Source: an uncultured Collinsella sp. (lineage in GTDB: Bacteria > Actinomycetota > Coriobacteriia > Coriobacteriales > Coriobacteriaceae). Taken from it: a stretch of 64,000 bases of DNA. Positions within the stretch are counted from its first letter, which is position 1; each line of letters begins with the position of its first letter. Where the stretch lies: the NCBI GenBank assembly GCA_958412345.1, contig CATYSO010000010.1:29335-93334 (forward strand), in the 5' to 3' direction. This document shows, in pieces, positions 8,893-16,673 of the stretch. The position numbers were made by a program, and so were the translations under genes. The notes under the pieces are model-generated. The model saw only the letters and a program-made list of their open reading frames with translations. It did not search any database and was not told where the DNA came from.

Positions 8893-9810
8893 ATGCGCTG
8901 CCTTATCATCCACAACCCGGCATCGGGCCCCAGCTCAGATGAAATCTTCGCATTCACGCACGCCCTCGCGCAGGGCGGCGACGAGATCGTGATGCGCTTT
9001 ATCGGCGACGGCATGGAGCCCGAGGACGCCGTGGCGGACGTGCGCGAGTTCGATCGCGTGGTGGTCTCGGGCGGCGACGGCACCGTCTCCAACGTGCTCG
9101 ACCAGATGCGCGGATGCGGCGTCCCCACGCTCGTCTTTCCCTCTGGCACGGCATGCCTGTTCTTCAACAACATCGGCAATGCCCCCGAGGCGGCGGCACT
9201 CGCCAAGGCCTGCCGCGCCGGCCGCACGGTCAAGGTCGACATGGGTGAGCTCTTTTGGCTCGACGAGGACGGCAACGAAAAGCGCCATGGTTTTATCATC
9301 ATCGCCGGCTCGGGCTTCGATGCCGAGATCATGATGAAGGCCGCTCCCACCAAAAACGACATCGGCGAGATCGCCTACTTCCTGTCGGCGCTTGCCACGC
9401 CCAATCCCACGGTGGCGCATTTTACGATTGAGCATGACGGCATTGTCGAGGAACTCGACGGCATCTGCTGCATGGCAGGCAACACTTCGGTCATCCAAAA
9501 CGATATCAACCTGTTCCCCAACTGTCGCATGAACGACGGTATGGTCGACATCGCGGTCATCGAGCCCGTAAAAACCGTGCAGTTGCTGCCCACCGTGATC
9601 ACCGCTGCGCTCGACCCCGCCGGCAAGGTGCTCGGTCGCCCGCAGTTCAAGATCATCCAGACCAAGGAAGCTAAGATTACCTGTACACCGTCGCTTGGCA
9701 TGCAGTTCGATGGCGAGATTATCTCCAGCAACTCCGGCGTCTTTGGCGCCCGCGCGCTTCCGCAATGTCTCGACCTGATCGTCGACGAATTCTCACCGCT
9801 TGGTAAATAG
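8893..9810 (+). CDS. Diacylglycerol/lipid kinase, YegS/DgkB type
   Basis: A 305-residue member of the DAGK catalytic family that phosphorylates diacylglycerol or related lipids at the membrane. The N-terminus IIHNPASG and the nucleotide loop VVVSGGDGTVSNVL (about 56-69) are intact, followed by FPSGTACLFFNN. The C-terminal beta domain contains MNDGMVDIAVIEP and the lipid-kinase end QFDGEII. The protein is soluble in appearance. A 30-codon membrane ORF follows 9 nt downstream behind its own SD, so the two are probably cotranscribed. Confidence 0.9.
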   Translation: MRCLIIHNPASGPSSDEIFAFTHALAQGGDEIVMRFIGDGMEPEDAVADVREFDRVVVSGGDGTVSNVLDQMRGCGVPTLVFPSGTACLFFNNIGNAPEAAALAKACRAGRTVKVDMGELFWLDEDGNEKRHGFIIIAGSGFDAEIMMKAAPTKNDIGEIAYFLSALATPNPTVAHFTIEHDGIVEELDGICCMAGNTSVIQNDINLFPNCRMNDGMVDIAVIEPVKTVQLLPTVITAALDPAGKVLGRPQFKIIQTKEAKITCTPSLGMQFDGEIISSNSGVFGARALPQCLDLIVDEFSPLGK

Positions 9811-9819
9811 GAGGACCCC

Positions 9820-9912
9820 ATGAACGACAATCCCCTGCTCGGCTTTATCGTCATTGTTCTGGCCATGCTCGTCGGCTATGCGATCAACGTGATCCACCGC
9901 CGGAAGAAATAA
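9820..9912 (+). CDS. Small single-span membrane peptide, 30 aa
   Basis: A short reading frame directly after the lipid kinase: start ATG 9820-9822, preceded by GGAGG with 5 nt spacing, stop TAA 9910-9912. The peptide is MNDNPLLG, a hydrophobic span of about 18 residues, then a basic end (HRRKK). This is the topology of small membrane subunits or regulators. The SD, tight spacing and terminator immediately after (9949-9989) support it as a real gene. Function unknown. Confidence 0.6.
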   Translation: MNDNPLLGFIVIVLAMLVGYAINVIHRRKK

Positions 9913-9948
9913 TTCCACATTGGTATGATATTCATCCAATTATCGTCT

Positions 9949-9989
9949 CCCCCGCTGTTTATGCATTTGCCAAACAGTGGGGGATTTTT
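9949..9989 (+). terminator. Intrinsic terminator
   Basis: A 12 bp stem (arms 9949-9960 and 9972-9983, one G-T pair) with an 11 nt loop is followed by ATTTTT. It ends the lipid kinase/small peptide transcript. Confidence 0.85.
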
Positions 9990-10289
9990 CATTTCGGTAT
10001 TTCCAGATGCTTTATCCAGATGCAGTAATTGCAGGGCATCTTTATTTGGCTAAAGCTACAAACTGAGTATAATTAACCGCTCATCGTATATTTCATTACG
10101 CTTATCGAGTAAGTATTTTTCATAGATGAATATTGTTTCCGATTCGTTACGCTAAGGGAGTGTCTTTATTGGCTGAAGCCCTCTGGCGACAGAGGGCTTT
10201 CGCACGCTGGGAGGGATTATGAGGAAAACTCACCCGTCAACGCGCTCAAAAAGCTTGGCATAGGCCTCGCATTTGGAGCTGCAACCATC
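9990..10289 (+). promoter_or_regulatory. 5' region of the C69 dipeptidase with hairpin and orphaned start codon
   Basis: AT-rich leader. A perfect 10 bp hairpin with a GCGA loop occupies 10176-10199, without a strong T run, so it is a 5' UTR stem or weak attenuator. GGGAGG followed by ATG at 10219 is an excellent ribosome site, but from that ATG the frame ends at a TAG after 14 codons. One missing base between 10221 and 10240 would join it to the dipeptidase frame and give a normal signal peptide. Confidence 0.6.
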
Positions 10290-12206
10290 ATGTCCATGCC
10301 GACCTCTGCGCTCGCCTGCACGCAGATCTATATGGGCAAAGATCTAACGGCCGACGGCAACACGTACTACGGCCGAGCCGAGGACTTTGGCAAACGCTAT
10401 CTTAAGCACTACGGTATCGAGCCTGCCCACGAGCCTGGCTTTAAGTACAGCTCGATTGAATCTGCTTTCGAATACACTTCGAATAAGCCTACATATCGCT
10501 ACAGCTACGTGCGCGACCATCCCTCCAATTGGGAGGGACACACCGACGCCTACTCCGAAGCCGGCATCAACGAGAAGGGCGTCTCCTGCTCCGCTACGCT
10601 GAGCACCTCCTATAACGAGGATGCCGAAGCAGCAGACCCCATCGATGAGGAAGTGGGCCTGGGAGAATATAGCTACGGCAGCGTCATCCTGGGCGAGAGC
10701 GCCACGGCCCGCGAGGGCGTCGAGCTCCTCGGCAGGCTGATCGACGAGCAGGGCGCTTGCACTAACGACCAGATCATTATCGCCGACAACAACGAGACCT
10801 GGCTGTTCGCCACGCTTTCTGCCCATCAGTGGATTGCCATGAAGCTGACCGACAACGTCGCCTCACTCAACCCCAACATCGGCAGCCTCAACTACGATGT
10901 CGACCTCGATGACACCGAGAACTGCCTCCACTCCAAGGACATCGAGTCCATGCCCGTGGAGAAGGGCTTTGCCGAGTACACCGACGGCAAGTTCGATGTT
11001 GCCAAGACCTATGGCGAAAGCCTCGCCGATTCTGGCGTTCACCAATGGTCCCGCTATGTGCAAGGCCGCCATTATTTTGATAGTCAGCTGACCGAAGGCA
11101 CGGATTACGAAATTAAAACTATCACCGATAAGGATGGAAAACCCGTCCAAAAGGGAGCTATGGTCAGCGAAATCCAGCCTCTGTTCTTCAAGCCTGGCAA
11201 GTCTGGTTGGAGCACCTTTGAGCTGATTCGCGCCTTCGGCAACCGCGGCGAAAATGTCCCTGGCCTTAACGCCAACAAAGACGGCGTCTACGCCATCGGC
11301 AGCGAGCGCAACACCGAGATCAACCTTTTCCAGATTCGTCGCGGCTATAATCCCGAAGTCGCTACCATCCAGTGGGAGATGCTCTCCCGTGCCGCATACT
11401 CTGTCGCCATCCCGCTGTACTCCGCTTTGATAACTGAGATTAGCCCGTATTTCAGCGATCAGACCGTCTCCTTCGATCACTGCAACGCGAAAGACGTCGT
11501 GTACAACGAGGAGCCCGAGAACTCCATCAACTACGTCCTCATGGACATCAGCTCGCTCTGCTTTGAGAACCCCGAGACCCTTGGCACCAGCGTCCGCACC
11601 TACCTCGACGCGCTCCAGAACGAGCTCATCGAGCAGAACAGGGAAGTTGACGCCGCCATGCTGGCCGAGACGACCACCGAGGGCCGCACCGCCCTGGCCA
11701 ACAAGGCTGGCAAGGCTGCTACCGAGAACACCTACAAGAAGTGCAAGGCCCTGCTCCAGGAGATGCGTGCCTATCAGAAGGCCGGAAACTTTGACGAGAA
11801 CTTTACTCCGAGCGATCTGAACACCGAGACCAACGGTCTCAAGGAGTCCATCACCTACGCCAAGGACGCTCTTGCCACCGACCCGGTCACCCCGGATCAG
11901 CCTGGCACCCCCGAGCAGCCCGGCAAGCCTGAGCAGCCCAGTACCCCCGAGCAGCCCGGCAAGCCCGAGCAGCCCAGTACCCCCGAGCAGCCCGGCAAGC
12001 CCGAGCAGCCCGCCACCAAGCCCGAGAAGCCTGGTAAGTCGGACAACACCACGACCACGGTAACCACCAACAAGACGAACACCAAGGGCGGCCTGCCCAC
12101 CACTGGCGATCGTTTTGATGGCCGCATGGTGGCCGCATGCGCCATCGCTGGCGTTGCCGTCATCTCCGCGGGCGGTTATATCCTCTATCGCCGCAACAAG
12201 GAGTAA
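10290..12206 (+). CDS. C69-family dipeptidase with LPXTG-type anchor, 5' frameshift
   Basis: A secreted Ntn-hydrolase of the C69 (PepD-like) dipeptidase family; 638 residues from the first in-frame ATG. The nucleophile Cys is in ALACTQIYMG (residue 10 here), to be exposed by signal cleavage after SALA. The conserved Ntn fold continues with DGNTYYGRAEDFG and INEKGVSCSATLS. Near the C-terminus a 12-residue repeat (S/G-TPEQPGKPEQP) occurs three times (36 bp units, 11904-12011) as a wall spacer. LPTTG, a hydrophobic helix and RRNKE follow, a sortase signal. The true start should be ATG 10219 with a perfect SD, but a one-base deletion separates the frames. As read here the signal peptide is missing its n- and h-regions. 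Confidence 0.85.
   Translation: MSMPTSALACTQIYMGKDLTADGNTYYGRAEDFGKRYLKHYGIEPAHEPGFKYSSIESAFEYTSNKPTYRYSYVRDHPSNWEGHTDAYSEAGINEKGVSCSATLSTSYNEDAEAADPIDEEVGLGEYSYGSVILGESATAREGVELLGRLIDEQGACTNDQIIIADNNETWLFATLSAHQWIAMKLTDNVASLNPNIGSLNYDVDLDDTENCLHSKDIESMPVEKGFAEYTDGKFDVAKTYGESLADSGVHQWSRYVQGRHYFDSQLTEGTDYEIKTITDKDGKPVQKGAMVSEIQPLFFKPGKSGWSTFELIRAFGNRGENVPGLNANKDGVYAIGSERNTEINLFQIRRGYNPEVATIQWEMLSRAAYSVAIPLYSALITEISPYFSDQTVSFDHCNAKDVVYNEEPENSINYVLMDISSLCFENPETLGTSVRTYLDALQNELIEQNREVDAAMLAETTTEGRTALANKAGKAATENTYKKCKALLQEMRAYQKAGNFDENFTPSDLNTETNGLKESITYAKDALATDPVTPDQPGTPEQPGKPEQPSTPEQPGKPEQPSTPEQPGKPEQPATKPEKPGKSDNTTTTVTTNKTNTKGGLPTTGDRFDGRMVAACAIAGVAVISAGGYILYRRNKE
11904..12011 (+). repeat. Three 36 bp in-frame tandem repeats
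   Basis: Three units (11904-11939, 11940-11975, 11976-12011) each encode a 12-residue Pro/Glu/Lys spacer ending PGKPEQP. They form the wall-spanning stalk of the C69 dipeptidase. Such units commonly vary in number between strains. Confidence 0.85.
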
Positions 12207-12218
12207 TTCCTCGCTGGT

Positions 12219-12255
12219 GCGGGCGGGATGGCACGGTTCGTCCCGCCCGCTTTTT
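12219..12255 (+). terminator. Intrinsic terminator after C69 dipeptidase
   Basis: A perfect 10 bp GC stem (12219-12228 and 12241-12250) is followed by TTTTT. Confidence 0.9.
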
Positions 12256-12275
12256 GACCGACGGGAAACACCGCT

Positions 12276-12325
12276 GAAATCTTTTCAAAAAAGATTTCCC
12301 CGCACACACTTCGCTGTGCTATAGT
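12276..12325 (+). promoter_or_regulatory. Promoter of the Trp-leader ECF operon with 10 bp dyad
   Basis: An extended -10 (TGC then TATAGT at 12320-12325) stands upstream of the leader peptide. No convincing -35 is present. Directly upstream is a 10 bp inverted repeat, GAAATCTTTT at 12276-12285 and AAAAGATTTC at 12289-12298, which could be a repressor site. The TSS would be near 12332. Confidence 0.45.
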
Positions 12326-12383
12326 GCAGCGCAACAGCAACTAGGTGCGACCGCGCCACGGCATCACGAAAGGAGCTACCAAC

Positions 12384-12452
12384 ATGAAGAACACGATGAA
12401 GTCTCTCAACAACTGGTGGTGGCGTGATGCGAATACGATCGGTCGACAGTGA
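12384..12452 (+). CDS. trpL: Tryptophan leader peptide (attenuation), 22 aa
   Basis: A 22-codon frame with SD AAAGGAG and start ATG 12384. It contains three consecutive Trp codons at 12414-12422 (context NNWWWRD) and stops at TGA 12450-12452. Consecutive Trp codons followed by Arg are typical of trp operon leaders (E. coli TrpL has WWRT). The Trp codons overlap the 5' arm of a hairpin (12421-12427 with 12458-12464). A strong terminator with a UUCG loop follows at 12489-12520. This is the layout of classical ribosome-mediated attenuation: with scarce charged tRNA-Trp the ribosome stalls, the 5' hairpin cannot form, and the terminator is avoided. It precedes a transporter operon rather than trp biosynthesis genes. 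Confidence 0.88.
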   Translation: MKNTMKSLNNWWWRDANTIGRQ

Positions 12453-12520
12453 GTCCCTCACGCCTGTTTTTGCGCTCTAGGTGATTGGAAGGCCTCCGGT
12501 TTCGACCGGGGGCCTTTTTC
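12421..12520 (+). promoter_or_regulatory. Trp attenuator: pause hairpin and terminator
   Basis: Hairpin 1:2 pairs GGCGTGA (12421-12427) with TCACGCC (12458-12464). The terminator pairs 12489-12500 with 12505-12516 around a TTCG loop, followed by a T run ending at 12519. A competing antiterminator is expected between the second arm and the terminator's 5' arm. Possible short pairings exist (GCCT at 12462-12465 with AGGC at 12490-12493, and 12440-12446 with 12502-12508), but I could not fold them with energies. Confidence 0.8.
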
Positions 12521-12598
12521 TATCTCGAGCCCGATCGCATTCGCATCACGCGCCTCCGCTTATCTCTCTTGCACTTCTCTTCCGAAAGGATTTTCACC

Positions 12599-13171
12599 AT
12601 GTCTCAGAACACCACCGCCACCCAGCCCCGTACCGTCCAGACCGCCGACCGCGGCAAACTCGACGTCCGCGCTCTCGTCCTGCTCGCCATCCTGCTCGCC
12701 GCCGGCTTCATCCTCAACTTCACCGTCGGCAAGGCAATCTCGGGCATCTCGGGCGGCATGATCAGCCCCGAGTTCATCATCTCGGCCTTCTGCCTCACTA
12801 TCCTGGTCGTTCGTCCCAACATCGGCCAGGCGCTCGTCATTGGCCTCATCTCGGCTGCCGTGATCCAGATCACCACCACTTCGCCGTTCGTTGATTTTGC
12901 CGCCGAGGGTATCGCTGCCATGCTCATGGCCGGCATCGTCAACGCAGCCGGCAAGAACGGCCAGGTCAAGCCTGCCATCGCCATCGTCGCAACCTTCCTG
13001 ACCACCTTTGTCTCCGGCGTCATCTTTATGGTCATCAAGATGGCCATGCTCGGCGTGGTCGGCGAGCTCGCCGCCGCCATGCTGCCCGTCGTCGCCATGA
13101 CCGCCGTCTTTAACGCCATTCTGGTCGGCGCCCTCTACTTGCCCATCCAGAAGGCCCTTAGGCTCAACTAA
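12599..13171 (+). CDS. ECF transporter S component, TrpP-like (1)
   Basis: A 190-residue membrane protein with about five to six helices. After a polar N-tail it runs LLAILLAAGFILNFTVG, then a helix ending GLISAAVIQITTTSP, and further hydrophobic spans. This pattern resembles the TrpP family of predicted tryptophan transporters. The ATG at 12599 has GAAAGGA 8 nt upstream, whereas the longer open frame from 12485 would run through the terminator. The Trp-codon leader immediately upstream supports tryptophan or a close relative as substrate. It works with the EcfA-EcfA fusion and EcfT encoded downstream. Confidence 0.82.
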   Translation: MSQNTTATQPRTVQTADRGKLDVRALVLLAILLAAGFILNFTVGKAISGISGGMISPEFIISAFCLTILVVRPNIGQALVIGLISAAVIQITTTSPFVDFAAEGIAAMLMAGIVNAAGKNGQVKPAIAIVATFLTTFVSGVIFMVIKMAMLGVVGELAAAMLPVVAMTAVFNAILVGALYLPIQKALRLN

Positions 13172-13185
13172 CCCACAACGGCTCC

Positions 13186-13274
13186 GTCCCCAAAGACTGT
13201 CCCAAACAACTAGCTTTTGGGGACGTTCTTAAACGACTAGTCATTCAAGAACGTCCCCAACGACTAGTAAAGCC
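13186..13274. repeat. Intergenic palindromic repeat, copy 1
   Basis: An 89 bp element between the two S-component genes. It contains a perfect 14 bp inverted repeat (13217-13230 with 13247-13260, core GGGGACGTTCTT) around an ACTAGT palindrome, preceded by a further partial copy of the arm (GTCCCCAAA). About 90% identical to copy 2, exactly 780 bp downstream. Family-type intergenic repeat; alternative hairpins are possible. Confidence 0.85.
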
Positions 13275-13377
13275 GTCTCCGTGCTCCATTATTCAAAATT
13301 AATCCCCTTTTCGATTTAACCCCTTTCGTGGGGGTCTAGGACACGCTTATCTCAAATCCCACCTTAAGGAGAACATC

Positions 13378-13929
13378 ATGGCCACCAACACTCAGGCTCG
13401 TACTATTTCTGCCAACGCCGCTTCCGACAAAGGCATCCTCGACATCACCTCGCTCGTCCTGCTCGCCATCCTCCTTGCCGCCGGCTTTATCCTCAACATG
13501 ACCGTCGGCAACGCTCTTGCCGCAACGGGCATTAAGCCGCAGTTCATCATTGCCGCCTATGCTCTGGCCATCGCACTCACGCAGGCAAGCTTTGCCCAGG
13601 CAGCCATCTTTGGCATCCTGTCGGCCGCCGTCATCCAGATCACCACGTCAATCCCCGGCCTAAACTTTGTGACCGAGCTTGCCGGCGCGCTGACGATGGC
13701 GGCGCTCGTCAAGTCCAACATCGGCGGCAGCAAGCTCAACCCCTTCATCGCCGGCCTGCTCACCACCTTGGTCTCGGGTGCCCTCTTCGCCGTCCTGGGC
13801 ACCGTCATCATGGGTGCCGCGCTGCCCACGGCGCTCGCCAAGGTGCCCATCGTGCTCGGCACTGCCGTCTTCAACGCCGTCGTGGTCCAGGCCCTCTTCT
13901 TCCCCCTGCGCAAGGTGCTCAACAAATAG
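13378..13929 (+). CDS. ECF transporter S component, TrpP-like (2)
   Basis: A 183-residue paralogue of the preceding gene. It shares the N-terminal block LVLLAILLAAGFILNxTVG and the GILSAAVIQITTSxP motif. AGGAGA stands just upstream of the ATG. Membrane-embedded substrate-binding subunit of an energy-coupling-factor transporter. The two paralogues could bind different indole compounds, or one could be a recent duplicate. The downstream intergenic space carries a second copy of the same palindromic repeat as the space after the first paralogue, so the duplication may have included the spacer. Confidence 0.82.
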   Translation: MATNTQARTISANAASDKGILDITSLVLLAILLAAGFILNMTVGNALAATGIKPQFIIAAYALAIALTQASFAQAAIFGILSAAVIQITTSIPGLNFVTELAGALTMAALVKSNIGGSKLNPFIAGLLTTLVSGALFAVLGTVIMGAALPTALAKVPIVLGTAVFNAVVVQALFFPLRKVLNK

Positions 13930-13965
13930 CCTGATATGATGGACGGGCCGCGCGCTAGCGGCCCC

Positions 13966-14050
13966 GTCACTAAAGACTGTCCCAAACAGCTAGCTTTTGG
14001 GGACGTTCTTAGACGACTCGTCATTTAAGAACGTCCCCAATGACTATGAA
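13966..14050. repeat. Intergenic palindromic repeat, copy 2
   Basis: Near-identical to 13186-13274, with 14 bp arms at 13997-14010 and 14027-14040. It ends only a few bases before the SD of the ATPase gene, so its hairpin may influence expression of the EcfA fusion. Confidence 0.85.
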
Positions 14051-14058
14051 AGGTATCC

Positions 14059-15810
14059 ATGAAAACGATCATCAACGTCGACGATGTCTCGTTCTCCTAT
14101 GGCACGCAGACCGAGCAGGCGCTTAAGCACATCTCGCTCGACGTGAACAAGGGAGATTTCATCGGCATCATCGGGCCCTCGGGCGCCGGCAAGTCCACGC
14201 TTGCCGCTTGCTTGTCGGGCGCCGTACCCCACCACTACACCGGCACGTTCTTTGGGTCTGTCATGGTTGACGGCCACGACACCTGCGAAGTCTCGCTCAC
14301 CGACGTATCGCAGATCGTCGGCAGCGTGCTGCAGGACATCGACACGCAGATGGTCGCCTCGGTTGTCGAGGACGAGATGCTCTTTGGTCTGGAGAACTTT
14401 GGCGTTCCCCACGACCAGATCGAGCAGCGCGTGAGCGAAACGCTCGAGACCGTCGGCATCAGCGATCTGCGTAACCGCGAGATCGCCACGCTTTCGGGTG
14501 GCCAAAAACAAAAGGTGGCCATCGCCGCCATCCTCGCTATGCGCCCCCGCGTGCTGGTGCTCGACGAACCCACCGCGGCACTCGACCCCGCCAGCTCCAC
14601 GCTGGTCTTCGAGACCCTGCGCGAGGCAAACCGCGCACTTGGAATCACCATCGTCGTCGTTGAGCAAAAGGTCGCCCTGCTCTCGGAGTACTGCAACCGC
14701 GTGCTCGTGCTCAACCATGGCGAGATCGCACTACAGGGCGAGCCACACGAGGTCTTCGCGCACACTGACGAGCTCCGTGCCATCGGCGTCGACTGCCCTC
14801 GCGTCACACGCATCTTCAATAGCCTCGAGGCCGATGGTCTGGCAAGCGGCACCCCTTGCTTGGATGTCGACGAGGCCGAGCGCCTGATTTCGGGCATCGT
14901 CGACCCCGCGCACGCGGCCAGCGAAGCCCAGGCTCCCGCGGGCTCCCCGCATGCCCCGTCGTTGCGCCCTCATGCCAAGGACGCCGAACCCGTGCTCACC
15001 TTCGATCATGTTGAGTTTGCCTACCCCAACGGCGGCGCCGCCGTCCACGACCTCAACCTGACCCTCTACCCCGGCGAGCTCGTGGGCATTGTCGGCCAAA
15101 ACGGCGCCGGCAAGACCACGCTCACCAAGCTGCTCACAGGCCTGCTTAAGCCCGCCTCGGGCAGCGTGCGCGTCACGGGCCTTGACACCGCCACGGTTCC
15201 CACGAGCCGCATCGCCCGCGAGGTCGCAACGCTCTTCCAAAACCCCGACCGCCAGATCTGCAAGGATACCGTACTCGACGAGGTCGCTTTTGGCCTGGAG
15301 CTTGCCGGCATCGACCGAGCCGAGGCCCTGCGTCGCGCCCAACTGGTCATCGACCGCTTTGGCCTGCCCGCCGATGAGGCGCCCTTCTCGCTTTCGCGCG
15401 GCCAGCGACAAATGGTGGCGCTCGCCTCCGTCGTAGTGGTTGAGCCCAAGATCGTAGTGCTCGACGAGCCCACGAGCGGCCTTGACTACCGCGAGTGCAT
15501 GACCGTCATGGAAACGGTGCGCACCATGGCCGAGCGCGGCTGCGCTGTAATCATGGTCTGCCACGACATGGAAGTCGTCTCGGATTTTGCCGAGCGCATT
15601 GTGGTGATGGCCGATGGTCGCATCCTCGAGCGCGGCCGTACGCACGAGCTGTTCTCGAACATCGAGCTCATGCTGCGAGCCTACGTTGAGCCACCCCAGG
15701 TCATAGAGCTTTCTCGTCGCCTGGCGTCTTCCGTCTCGCCCGCTTTTGCGCAGGTGAGCGAGGTCACCGATATCGTTCGCATTACCAAGGAGATGGTCCG
15801 CCGTGGTTAA
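14059..15810 (+). CDS. ECF transporter ATPase, EcfA1-EcfA2 fusion
   Basis: A 583-residue protein with two ABC nucleotide-binding domains in one chain. NBD1 (about 1-240): Walker A GPSGAGKST, signature LSGGQKQK, Walker B VLVLDEPTAALD. NBD2 (about 310-550): Walker A GQNGAGKTT, a slightly divergent signature LSRGQRQM, Walker B IVVLDEPTSGLD. A Pro/Ala-rich linker (about 270-310) joins them. It supplies ATP hydrolysis to the S components and EcfT. SD AAAGG precedes ATG 14059. Its end overlaps ecfT by 8 nt, so the two are translationally coupled. Confidence 0.93.
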   Translation: MKTIINVDDVSFSYGTQTEQALKHISLDVNKGDFIGIIGPSGAGKSTLAACLSGAVPHHYTGTFFGSVMVDGHDTCEVSLTDVSQIVGSVLQDIDTQMVASVVEDEMLFGLENFGVPHDQIEQRVSETLETVGISDLRNREIATLSGGQKQKVAIAAILAMRPRVLVLDEPTAALDPASSTLVFETLREANRALGITIVVVEQKVALLSEYCNRVLVLNHGEIALQGEPHEVFAHTDELRAIGVDCPRVTRIFNSLEADGLASGTPCLDVDEAERLISGIVDPAHAASEAQAPAGSPHAPSLRPHAKDAEPVLTFDHVEFAYPNGGAAVHDLNLTLYPGELVGIVGQNGAGKTTLTKLLTGLLKPASGSVRVTGLDTATVPTSRIAREVATLFQNPDRQICKDTVLDEVAFGLELAGIDRAEALRRAQLVIDRFGLPADEAPFSLSRGQRQMVALASVVVVEPKIVVLDEPTSGLDYRECMTVMETVRTMAERGCAVIMVCHDMEVVSDFAERIVVMADGRILERGRTHELFSNIELMLRAYVEPPQVIELSRRLASSVSPAFAQVSEVTDIVRITKEMVRRG

Positions 15811-16549
15811 CGTCATCGACTATATGCCGGGCGATACGCTGCTGCATCGCTTGAACCCGGTCGTCAAACTGGGCCTTGCCGCCGCCATCATCATCGGCAT
15901 CTTTTTGTCCGACACCTATGTGGTGCTGTTGGGCTTTTTGGCACTCACCCTTGCGCTGGGCGCCTACGCCGGCGTCGTCGATCGCCTGTTCTCGCTACTC
16001 AAGCTGCTGATTCCGCTCGCACTTATCATGTTGTTGCTCCAGCTGGCCTTTATGCGCGATGGCAACGTGATATGGGGCTTTATCACCGACACGGGGCTCA
16101 TCACCGGATCAAAGGCCTGTCTGCGCCTGCTGGGCGTGGCGTTGCCACTCATCCTCATGCTCATGGTGACCAAGCTCAACGACCTTGCCAACGCCTGCGT
16201 CGAGGTGCTGCACGTGCCGTATCGCTATGCGTTCACCTTCACCACGGCACTGCGCTTTGTGCCGGTGTTTGGCCAGGAGATGAACGCCATCATGGAGGCG
16301 CAGACCGCACGCGGCGTCGAGTACGACACCAAGAACCCCATCAAGAAGCTCAAACTCATGCTGCCGCTGTGCGTGCCGCTGCTTATCTCGAGCGTGGGCA
16401 AGACCGACGCCACCGCGCTTGCCGCCGAGCAGCGCGGCTTCTACCTGCGCACGCGCGCCAGCTCGTACAAGCGCTATCCCATCAAGGGCCTGGATATCGC
16501 CGTGCTCGCCATCAGCGTCGCCCTCATCATCTTGGGATTCCTGTTCTAG
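15803..16549 (+). CDS. ecfT: ECF transporter transmembrane component EcfT
   Basis: A 248-residue membrane coupling subunit of the energy-coupling factor module. The two cytoplasmic coupling-helix motifs are visible: AQTARGVEYD and, further on, LAAEQRGFYLRT. Four to five membrane helices lie in the N-terminal half, with one at the extreme C-terminus. The start is GTG 15803, inside the end of the ATPase gene, with AAGGAG 10 nt upstream. As last gene of the operon it is followed by a 15 bp perfect terminator. Confidence 0.92.
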   Translation: MVNVIDYMPGDTLLHRLNPVVKLGLAAAIIIGIFLSDTYVVLLGFLALTLALGAYAGVVDRLFSLLKLLIPLALIMLLLQLAFMRDGNVIWGFITDTGLITGSKACLRLLGVALPLILMLMVTKLNDLANACVEVLHVPYRYAFTFTTALRFVPVFGQEMNAIMEAQTARGVEYDTKNPIKKLKLMLPLCVPLLISSVGKTDATALAAEQRGFYLRTRASSYKRYPIKGLDIAVLAISVALIILGFLF

Positions 16550-16577
16550 CAATCGCCAGCAGCAACCGGTACATGCA

Positions 16578-16620
16578 AAAGGCCTCGGCTCGCACCAAAC
16601 GAGCCGAGGCCTTTACTGTT
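16578..16620. terminator. Bidirectional intrinsic terminator
   Basis: A perfect 15 bp stem (16578-16592 with 16600-16614) lies between the convergent ecfT and racemase genes. It has T/A tracts on both sides and can stop both transcripts. Confidence 0.9.
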
Positions 16621-16673
16621 TCCCCAGATAAAACCCACCAAAATAAACCTGTCCCTATTTGGCAGGTTGAGGG

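Noticed and set aside
11896..12012. Possible CRISPR-like repeat array
   Set aside because: The repeats are in-frame 36 bp units without spacers, coding the Pro-rich stalk of the C69 dipeptidase.
12485..12598. Upstream extension of the first S-component gene
   Set aside because: It would run through the attenuator terminator and adds a non-family N-terminus; ATG 12599 has a proper SD.
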